This document shows positions 50,710 through 61,566 of a stretch of 64,000 bases of DNA, piece after piece. The position numbers and the translations under genes were made by a program. The notes under the pieces were generated by a model. It worked only from the letters and a program-made list of their open reading frames with translations, was not told where the DNA came from and did no database searches. The stretch covers positions 868,001 through 932,000 of the forward strand of contig JAUIMM010000642.1 in the NCBI GenBank assembly GCA_031769625.1, written 5' to 3'. This DNA comes from Taudactylus pleione (taxonomy: Eukaryota > Chordata > Amphibia > Anura > Myobatrachidae). Positions within the stretch are counted from its first letter, which is position 1. The number at the start of each line of letters is the position of its first letter.

Positions 50710-53700
50710 TGAGTCACAGTACTTGTGTGTTACGGACACACAGAGGGCTAAGGCCCAATGAGTCACGGTGCATGTAAACACAGTGGGCTATGGCCCAAGG
50801 AATCACAGTACTTGTATACACAGTGGGGTACAGCTCAAGGAGTCAAGGTGCTTGTATACACAGTGGGGTACAGCACAAAAAAAAAAGTGTTTTTTTTTAC
50901 TTTTTAAACTTTTAAATCTCTTCAATTTTTTTTTTACTTTTAAACTTTGTTTTTTTTGCACACACAGCCACTTGTGAGTCTGGACACAGCCCCTTTAATC
51001 AGAATATAGCGCAGCATACATCAGCGAGCAGTGTCCCCCCTTACACAGTCACTTTGCCAGCACAGCCAACTCTAAATGACCCCCAGAGTGTACGTATATT
51101 TAGCACAGTGGGCCTATTCTGTATAGTGGCCAAGCATAACATTGATATATTGCATACTGATCAAAAGTTACATTAGGCTAAATTGAATATTTATCAATCC
51201 TAAAAGTCTACTGTATAATGGGCAAAATCGGTCCTCCACTGTATATTCATCATTGCCAATTCTATTCTATACTGGGAACAGAGACTATTGGGGAGATTCA
51301 AAAAGAAGCACGTTTCCATCAGAATATTGCACGCTGATGTAATGCTGGTCATCCTGCAGGAAAACCTCGCTCGGCTTTGCTCACACCTATAGAGGTGCAG
51401 AAATAACTAGCCTTGGCCTAGCTATTAATGTCATTTCAATTTATAAACATCCTAGCAGTATTTTCATATTAATTGTGTTTTTTATTTTCATTTAATCCCT
51501 TGCTTGTTTTCTACCCAAGTAGCAGTCTTGAAAAATAAAATTTGGACAGAAGCAGCAGGTTAATGAAATGAGAAAGAGCTGATAGGAACTGATTGATTAA
51601 ATGAGTGGATGCAGTAAAAGAGAACTTTGGCGAATAAGGAGAAGGCAAAGGGACAGATGTGTAATAATAATAATAAATGGCAGGTGTATCATGGGAAGCA
51701 GAGGTGATGGAGAATATAAAAATATCACACATCAGTAGAGATTATTTTGTGCACTTCTCCTTTAAGGAATGTAGAACACGAGTGAGGTCATGCTGTGATG
51801 TCATAATGGTAACTCTTTGCCGTTGCTCACTCTTAACCGCCCAGGACACTGACATAGCATTATCATTGCTGGCATTAACATACTCCAAATACATCTCTTG
51901 CACCCAGCCCACTGAGGGAAAAATATCCTCTTGAGGTAAGTATCTCATCAAAGACAAGGGCGTTTCACTTGGATGTGCCTGCAGACTTGGAGCTTGACTA
52001 CCCTATAATATGACCTTGAGCTTGTTTATTTCTATAATTGGAGGTTCTAGCAGCACAGCACATCTATCGCAATGTAGTAGCCATTCGGGTAAACTCGGTG
52101 CTTCTCAAAAGGGGATGACCAACCTCTTCAGAAAATTGCGCAGCTTTGTGAGGAATGTAAATTGGGTAATGTCAGGAGATGTGGACAGGAACTATATTAA
52201 TGACGTCAGCCAATGTTATTTATTAATGTGGTAAACTGTATACTGTATTTTAGTGTCAAATGTTCATACAGTATTTTAAATAAGTTTGGAAATATAACTC
52301 TGCATAGCCTCCTAGTGCCCAGAGGGACGGGCAATCCTTCAAGCCATGGGTCCCCAGAGGTTTCCTCCACAGGGGGTTTTTCCTCTCCTGAGTGCTGAAG
52401 GATGATTCTTTGTGAGTCACGAGGCTTCCACCATCTTGGTCCTCTTATAGGACAACCTTGTAAGAGCCTCCGGCTAATCTTGGGCACTAATTTATTTACA
52501 ATGCAGAGTAAAAATAAAGTGTTATTTTCCTTGTGCTAAAAATTCATAATAAATATATTTTCAAATTGACTTTACTTGATGTGGTCTTTCCTTTTTTTCA
52601 TAATGGAGTCTCTTAGAAGGTTAAGAGGCTGTGAGGTCTACTATCCTGTTAATAGAATTGAGATTTGATCATCTTCGCACTACATAATAGTTTAAGGTTA
52701 TGACCTAATGGCAATGTGCAGGATATGGCGGTGGTACATGATGTCATTGGGGAAGTGGTCAAGTCTAGAAAGGACACAAAAAATAAAAGAGATCAGGTGA
52801 AACAGAAATAATATAAAATGTTTTCTAACATACAGTATATACTCTTCTGTGCTGGACAAAATGAAGCAAACGACATATGGAAGGTTATAGTCCCTTTAAG
52901 TAGCAAATATTTAAGATGGTTTTCAAGGCATTTCTTAAAGAGGTCGGATACCCTGTCCAATTGCAATGCAATCATCCTGCAGACTTGGAAGCAGTGGGGT
53001 GCACTTGCAGAACAGGTAGCCATTCTGAATGAATGAAAAATGGCATAATTGGCTCACAATAACTTACGAGAGCCTAATTGTGTCTGCCAATACCCAGGCA
53101 ATTGCTCAATGTCATGATCCTGTGCTGTTGACACCATATAGAAGAAAACCCAAAGCATGGGTCCTCCTGTCACCTAGTCCAAGCATATTCTGCAGGGGAT
53201 GTGTGCCTGTTCCCTAGGAAAAAAAACAGCCAGAGGCATCACTAGGGTCTTTGGAGCCTAGGGCAAGTTGAGAAGAACTGCGTGCCCCCCCCCCCCGACC
53301 CCCCCCATAGACACATAGAGAAAAGCATTTCTGCGCGCCTCTGGCGCGCAGCAAAAAATGGGTGTGGTCACATACCGAAGGGGCGTGGCCACTAAAAATG
53401 GGGCGTGCCAACATGACACGCCACCCATTTCTCATCACTCTGGGAACATTACTTTCTATTCCATATACACCTTAACCGATGCGGTGGTTTCTCACAATGT
53501 GGAACCCCTGAAGAAAATATATCCTCCTGGGAAGACAGCGTCTGCAGTCGGCATTCATTATTCATGTAGGGCACATCGTCCAGAAGATGCTGTTTGTGTG
53601 GGAATATTATACAAGGTCATCAACTTACAACAGCGGTTCAACCACACTCATTCTCCCCTGTGTATTTCCTGCCCCTGCATCTCTTAGCCATTCCATCTCC

Positions 53701-54328
53701 CCCTGTATCGTCTCTCAGCACATCATAACCTCCCCAGAGACACACACACTGACAAGAAGCGTACACAGACACGCACACCTCTTTCACAAAAATGCAGCCA
53801 GCCAAATAAAATAAAACGGCTTGCGTATGCAGGCACTTTTAGCACTACAAGTGCCTGCATACCCATGGCTGAAAAAGCATGGTGAAGCTTGAAGAGAAAT
53901 CACCCAGGACCTGCTGGGACCTGTAGTGCCACAGAAAAAAACACATATAAAACTAGATATGCGTGCCAGACCATTTTGCTGGATTTGGATTTGGCTCTGA
54001 TTCGTCGTCCGGCCTTGGATTTGGATTTGCCAAAGCGCCATGACTGGTTTTGATTTGAATTTAGATTTGGATATTTTTTTACAAAAATTGACAAAAGAAA
54101 GCTAAAATCACATAATTTGGGCATTTTTATTGTTCCTAGAGTATTATTAACCTCAATAACATTCATTTCCAGTCATTTACAGTCAATTTAGACCACCTCA
54201 CATCTCACAATATTATTTCTCACATGATGGCCAAAGGCTGCAGTGAGCTGGCAGGTTACTAAAGCGACAGAGTGGCGGCACAGACACCGCAGTTTAAAGC
54301 ACATCTATGAAACATTGCCACTGACTAC
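50710..54328 (+). repeat. Repeat unit copy 15 (aberrant right part)
   Basis: Complete copy of 3619 bases. The left 2250 bases are clean and belong to the T-832, G-1130 class seen in copies 4 and 7. From about 52,960 to 54,262 it holds roughly 20 small indels, including a 7-base loss in the palindrome, while substitutions are few. The right part also carries G at offset 2508 (CTGTTCCC) and CTGTATCG, both shared with copies 16 and 17. So this copy joins two variant classes across a noisy stretch. An assembly patch is the simplest explanation. Confidence 0.95.
52960..54262. other. Indel-dense segment in copy 15
   Basis: Compared with every other copy, this segment has about 20 small insertions or deletions. 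Examples are ATTGCAATGCAAT (7 lost), GAGAGCCTAA (T lost), CCATATAGAAG (T gained), GCATGGGTCC (G lost), CTTAACCGATG, GAAGAAAATATATCCTCCTGGG, GATGCTGTTTG, ATTATACAAGG, GACAAGAAGCG, GAAGAGAAATC, GGATATTTTTTTAC and ACTAAAGCGAC. Few are substitutions. DNA immediately before and after is clean. This is the error profile of uncorrected single long reads rather than of natural divergence. Confidence 0.85.
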
Positions 54329-57300
54329 TGAGTCACAGTACTTGTGTGTTACGGACACACAGAGGGCTAAGGCCCAATGAGTCACGGTGCATGTAAACAC
54401 AGTGGGCTATGGCCCAAGGAATCACAGTACTTGTATACACAGTGGGGTACAGCTCAAGGAGTCAAGGTGCTTGTATACACAGTGGGGTACAGCACAAAAA
54501 AAAAAGTGTTTTTTTTTACTTTTTAAACTTTTAAATCTCTTCAATTTTTTTTTTACTTTTAAACTTTGTTTTTTTTGCACACACAGCCACTTGTGAGTCT
54601 GGACACAGCCCCTTTAATCAGAATATAGCGCAGCATACATCAGCGAGCAGTGTCCCCCCTTACACAGTCACTTTGCCAGCACAGCCAACTCTAAATGACC
54701 CCCAGAGTGTACGTATATTTAGCACAGTGGGCCTATTCTGTATAGTGGCCAAGCATAACATTGATATATTGCATACTGATCAAAAGTTACATTAGGCTAA
54801 ATTGAATATTTATCAATCCTAAAAGTCTACTGTATAATGGGCAAAATCGGTCCTCCACTGTATATTCATCATTGCCAATTCTATTCTATACTGGGAACAG
54901 AGACTATTGGGGAGATTCAAAAAGAAGCACGTTTCCATCAGAATATTGCACGCTGATGTAATGCTGGTCATCCTGCAGGAAAACCTCGCTCGGCTTTGCT
55001 CACACCTATAGAGGTGCAGAAATAACTAGCCTTGGCCTAGCTATTAATGTCATTTCAATTTATAAACATCCTAGCAGTATTTTCATATTAATTGTGTTTT
55101 TTATTTTCATTTAATCCCTTGCTTGTTTTCTACCCAAGTAGCAGTCTTGAAAAATAAAAATTGGACAGAAGCAGCAGGTTAATGAAATGAGAAAGAGCTG
55201 ATAGGAACTGATTGATTAAATGAGTGGATGCAGTAAAAGAGAACTTTGGCGAATAAGGAGAAGGCAAAGGGACAGATGTGTAATAATAATAATAAATGGC
55301 AGGTGTATCATGGGAAGCAGAGGTGATGGAGAATATAAAAATATCACACATCAGTAGAGATTATTTTGTGCACTTCTCCTTTAAGGAATGTAGAACACGA
55401 GTGAGGTCATGCTGTGATGTCATAATGGTAACTCTTTGCCGTTGCTCACTCTTAACCGCCCAGGACACTGACATAGCATTATCATTGCTGGCATTAACAT
55501 ACTCCAAATACATCTCTTGCACCCAGCCCACTGAGGGAAAAATATCCTCTTGAGGTAAGTATCTCATCAAAGACAAGGGCGTTTCACTTGGATGTGCCTG
55601 CAGACTTGGAGCTTGACTACCCTATAATATGACCTTGAGCTTGTTTATTTCTATAATTGGAGGTTCTAGCAGCACAGCACATCTATCGCAATGTAGTAGC
55701 CATTCGGGTAAACTCGGTGCTTCTCAAAAGGGGATGACCAACCTCTTCAGAAAATTGCGCAGCTTTGTGAGGAATGTAAATTGGGTAATGTCAGGAGATG
55801 TGGACAGGAACTATATTAATGACGTCAGCCAATGTTATTTATTAATGTGGTAAACTGTATACTGTATTTTAGTGTCAAATGTTCATACAGTATTTTAAAT
55901 AAGTTTGGAAATATAACTCTGCATAGCCTCCTAGTGCCCAGAGGGACGGGCAATCCTTCAAGCCATGGGTCCCCAGAGGTTTCCTCCACAGGGGGTTTTT
56001 CCTCTCCTGAGTGCTGAAGGATGATTCTTTGTGAGTCACGAGGCTTCCACCATCTTGGTCCTCTTATAGGACAACCTTGTAAGAGCCTCCGGCTAATCTT
56101 GGGCACTAATTTATTTACAATGCAGAGTAAAAATAAAGTGTTATTTTCCTTGTGCTAAAAATTCATAATAAATATATTTTCAAATTGACTTTACTTGATG
56201 TGGTCTTTCCTTTTTTTCATAATGGAGTCTCTTAGAAGGTTAAGAGGCTGTGAGGTCTACTATCCTGTTAATAGAATTGAGATTTGATCATCTTCGCACT
56301 ACATAATAGTTTAAGGTTATGACCTAATGGCAATGTGCAGGATATGGCGGTGGTACATGATGTCATTGGGGAAGTGGTCAAGTCTAGAAAGGACACAAAA
56401 AATAAAAGAGATCAGGTGAAACAGAAATAATATAAAATGTTTTCTAACATACAGTATATACTCTTCTGTGCTGGACAAAATGAAGCAAACGACATATGGA
56501 AGGTTATAGTCCCTTTAAGTAGCAAATATTTAAGATGGTTTTCAAGGCATTTCTTAAAGAGGTCGGATACCCTGTCCAATTGCATTATTTAATGCAATCA
56601 TCCTGCAGACTTGGAAGCAGTGGGGTGCACTTGCAGAACAGGTAGCCATTCTGAATGGATGAAAAATGGCATAATTGGCTCACAATAACTTACGAGATGC
56701 CTAATTGTGTCTGCCAATACCCAGGCAATTGCTCAATGTCATGATCCTGTGCTGTTGACACCATAAGAAGAAAACCCAAAGCATGGGGTCCTCCTGTCAC
56801 CTAGTCCAAGCATATTCTGCAGGGGATGTGTGCCTGTTCCCTAGGAAAAAAAACAGCCAGAGGCATCACTAGGGTCTTTGGAGCCTAGGGCAAGTTGAGA
56901 AGAACTGCGTGCCCCCCCCCCCCCGACCCCCCCATAGACACATAGAGAAAAGCATTTCTGCGCGCCTCTGGCGCGCAGCAAAAAATGGTTGTGGTCACAT
57001 ACCGAAGGGGCGTGGCCACTAAAAATGGGGCGTGCCAACATGACACGCCACCCATTTCTCATCACTCTGGGAACATTACTTTCTATTCCATATACACCTT
57101 ACCGATGCGGTGGTTTCTCACAATGTGGAACCCCTGAAGAAATATATCCTCCATGGGAAGACAGCGTCTGCAGTCGGCATTCATTATTCATGTAGGGCAC
57201 ATCGTCCAGAAGATGCCTGTTTGTGTGGGAATATTAACAAGGTCATCAACTTACAACAGCGGTTCAACCACACTCATTCCCCCTGTGTATTTCCTGCCCC

Positions 57301-57947
57301 CTGCATCTCTTAGCCATTCCATCTCCCCCTGTATCGTCTCTCAGCACATCATAACCTCCCCAGAGACACACACACTGACAAAAGCGTACACAGACACGCA
57401 CACCTCTTTCACAAAAATGCAGCCAGCCAAATAAATAAAACGGCTTGCGTATGCAGGCACTTTTAGCACTACAAGTGCCTGCATACCCATGGCTGAAAAA
57501 GCATGGTGAAGCTTGAAGAAATCACCCAGGACCTGCTGGGACCTGTAGTGCCACAGAAAAAAACACATATAAACTAGATATGCGTGCCAGACCATTTTTG
57601 CTGGATTTGGATTTGGCTCTGATTCGTCGTCCGGCCTTGGATTTGGATTTGCCAAAGCGCCATGACTGGTTTTGGATTTGAATTTAGATTTGGATTTTTT
57701 TACAAAAATTGACAAAGAAAGCTAAAATCACATAATTTGGGCATTTTTTTGTTCCTAGAGTATTATTAACCTCAATAACATTCATTTCCAGTCATTTACA
57801 GTCAATTTAGACCACCTCACATCTCACAATATTATTTTCACCATGATTGGCCAAAGGCTGCAGTGAGCTGGCAGGTTACTAAGCGACAGAGTGGCGGCAC
57901 AGACACCGCAGTTTAAAGCACATCTATGAAACATTGCCACTGACTAC
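54329..57947 (+). repeat. Repeat unit copy 16
   Basis: Complete copy of 3619 bases. It has G at offset 2508 (CTGTTCCC), 13 C, CTGTATCG, and a private T at position 56989 (AATGGTTGTGG) inside the first GT-box. It has no indel cluster, so the noise in copy 15 does not continue. Confidence 0.97.
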
Positions 57948-60900
57948 TGAGTCACAGTACTTGTGTGTTACGGACACACAGAGGGCTAAGGCCCAATGAG
58001 TCACGGTGCATGTAAACACAGTGGGCTATGGCCCAAGGAATCACAGTACTTGTATACACAGTGGGGTACAGCTCAAGGAGTCAAGGTGCTTGTATACACA
58101 GTGGGGTACAGCACAAAAAAAAAAGTGTTTTTTTTTACTTTTTAAACTTTTAAATCTCTTCAATTTTTTTTTTACTTTTAAACTTTGTTTTTTTTGCACA
58201 CACAGCCACTTGTGAGTCTGGACACAGCCCCTTTAATCAGAATATAGCGCAGCATACATCAGCGAGCAGTGTCCCCCCTTACACAGTCACTTTGCCAGCA
58301 CAGCCAGCTCTAAATGACCCCCAGAGTGTACGTATATTTAGCACAGTGGGCCTATTCTGTATAGTGGCCAAGCATAACATTGATATATTGCATACTGATC
58401 AAAAGTTACATTAGGCTAAATTGAATATTTATCAATCCTAAAAGTCTACTGTATAATGGGCAAAATCCGTCCTCCACTGTATATTCATCATTGCCAATTC
58501 TATTCTATACTGGGAACAGAGACTATTGGGGAGATTCAAAAAGAAGCACGTTTCCATCAGAATATTGCACGCTGATGTAATGCTGGTCATCCTGCAGGAA
58601 AACCTCGCTCGGCTTTGCTCACACCTATAGAGGTGCAGAAATAACTAGCCTTGGCCTAGCTATTAATGTCATTTCAATTTATAAACATCCTAGCAGTATT
58701 TTCATATTAATTGTGTTTTTTATTTTCATTTAATCCCTTGCTTGTTTTCTACCCAAGTAGCAGTCTTGAAAAATAAAAATTGGACAGAAGCAGCAGGTTA
58801 ATGAAATGAGAAAGAGCTGATAGGAACTGATTGATTAAATGAGTGGATGCAGTAAAAGAGAACTTTGGCGAATAAGGAGAAGGCAAAGGGACAGATGTGT
58901 AATAATAATAATAAATGGCAGGTGTATCATGGGAAGCAGAGGTGATGGAGAATATAAAAATATCACACATCAGTAGAGATTATTTTGTGCACTTCTCCTT
59001 TAAGGAATGTAGAACACGAGTGAGGTCATGCTGTGATGTCATAATGGTAACTCTTTGCCGTTGCTCACTCTTAACCGCCCAGGACACTGACATAGCATTA
59101 TCATTGCTGGCATTAACATACTCCAAATACATCTCTTGCACCCAGCCCACTGAGGGAAAAATATCCTCTTGAGGTAAGTATCTCATCAAAGACAAGGGCG
59201 TTTCACTTGGATGTGCCTGCAGACTTGGAGCTTGACTACCCTATAATATGACCTTGAGCTTGTTTATTTCTATAATTGGAGGTTCTAGCAGCACAGCACA
59301 TCTATCGCAATGTAGTAGCCATTCGGGTAAACTCGGTGCTTCTCAAAAGGGGATGACCAACCTCTTCAGAAAATTGCGCAGCTTTGTGAGGAATGTAAAT
59401 TGGGTAATGTCAGGAGATGTGGACAGGAACTATATTAATGACGTCAGCCAATGTTATTTATTAATGTGGTAAACTGTATACTGTATTTTAGTGTCAAATG
59501 TTCATACAGTATTTTAAATAAGTTTGGAAATATAACTCTGCATAGCCTCCTAGTGCCCAGAGGGACGGGCAATCCTTCAAGCCATGGGTCCCCAGAGGTT
59601 TCCTCCACAGGGGGTTTTTCCTCTCCTGAGTGCTGAAGGATGATTCTTTGTGAGTCACGAGGCTTCCACCATCTTGGTCCTCTTATAGGACAACCTTGTA
59701 AGAGCCTCCGGCTAATCTTGGGCACTAATTTATTTACAATGCAGAGTAAAAATAAAGTGTTATTTTCCTTGTGCTAAAAATTCATAATAAATATATTTTC
59801 AAATTGACTTTACTTGATGTGGTCTTTCCTTTTTTTCATAATGGAGTCTCTTAGAAGGTTAAGAGGCTGTGAGGTCTACTATCCTGTTAATAGAATTGAG
59901 ATTTGATCATCTTCGCACTACATAATAGTTTAAGGTTATGACCTAATGGCAATGTGCAGGATATGGCGGTGGTACATGATGTCATTGGGGAAGTGGTCAA
60001 GTCTAGAAAGGACACAAAAAATAAAAGAGATCAGGTGAAACAGAAATAATATAAAATGTTTTCTAACATACAGTATATACTCTTCTGTGCTGGACAAAAT
60101 GAAGCAAACGACATATGGAAGGTTATAGTCCCTTTAAGTAGCAAATATTTAAGATGGTTTTCAAGGCATTTCTTAAAGAGGTCGGATACCCTGTCCAATT
60201 GCATTATTTAATGCAATCATCCTGCAGACTTGGAAGCAGTGGGGTGCACTTGCAGAACAGGTAGCCATTCTGAATGGATGAAAAATGGCATAATTGGCTC
60301 ACAATAACTTACGAGATGCCTAATTGTGTCTGCCAATACCCAGGCAATTGCTCAATGTCATGATCCTGTGCTGTTGACACCATAAGAAGAAAACCCAAAG
60401 CATGGGGTCCTCCTGTCACCTAGTCCAAGCATATTCTGCAGGGGATGTGTGCCTGTTCCCTAGGAAAAAAAACAGCCAGAGGCATCACTAGGGTCTTTGG
60501 AGCCTAGGGCAAGTTGAGAAGAACTGCGTGCCCCCCCCCCCCCGACCCCCCCATAGACACATAGAGAAAAGCATTTCTGCGCGCCTCTGGCGCGCAGCAA
60601 AAAATGGGTGTGGTCACATACCGAAGGGGCGTGGCCACTAAAAATGGGGCGTGCCAACATGACACGCCACCCATTTCTCATCACTCTGGGAACATTACTT
60701 TCTATTCCATATACACCTTACCGATGCGGTGGTTTCTCACAATGTGGAACCCCTGAAGAAATATATCCTCCATGGGAAGACAGCGTCTGCAGTCGGCATT
60801 CATTATTCATGTAGGGCACATCGTCCAGAAGATGCCTGTTTGTGTGGGAATATTAACAAGGTCATCAACTTACAACAGCGGTTCAACCACACTCATTCCC

Positions 60901-61566
60901 CCTGTGTATTTCCTGCCCCCTGCATCTCTTAGCCATTCCATCTCCCCCTGTATCGTCTCTCAGCACATCATAACCTCCCCAGAGACACACACACTGACAA
61001 AAGCGTACACAGACACGCACACCTCTTTCACAAAAATGCAGCCAGCCAAATAAATAAAACGGCTTGCGTATGCAGGCACTTTTAGCACTACAAGTGCCTG
61101 CATACCCATGGCTGAAAAAGCATGGTGAAGCTTGAAGAAATCACCCAGGACCTGCTGGGACCTGTAGTGCCACAGAAAAAAACACATATAAACTAGATAT
61201 GCGTGCCAGACCATTTTTGCTGGATTTGGATTTGGCTCTGATTCGTCGTCCGGCCTTGGATTTGGATTTGCCAAAGCGCCATGACTGGTTTTGGATTTGA
61301 ATTTAGATTTGGATTTTTTTACAAAAATTGACAAAGAAAGCTAAAATCACATAATTTGGGCATTTTTTTGTTCCTAGAGTATTATTAACCTCAATAACAT
61401 TCATTTCCAGTCATTTACAGTCAATTTAGACCACCTCACATCTCACAATATTATTTTCACCATGATTGGCCAAAGGCTGCAGTGAGCTGGCAGGTTACTA
61501 AGCGACAGAGTGGCGGCACAGACACCGCAGTTTAAAGCACATCTATGAAACATTGCCACTGACTAC
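57948..61566 (+). repeat. Repeat unit copy 17
   Basis: Complete copy of 3619 bases. Private variants are G at offset 360 (position 58307; CAGCCAGCTC) and C at offset 521 (position 58468; AAATCCGTCC). It shares CTGTTCCC, 13 C and CTGTATCG with copy 16. Confidence 0.97.

Noticed and set aside
53358..54166. Longer or novel open frames in copy 15 (109, 85 and 88 codons)
   Set aside because: They arise from the indels in the noisy segment joining frames that are separate in all other copies.
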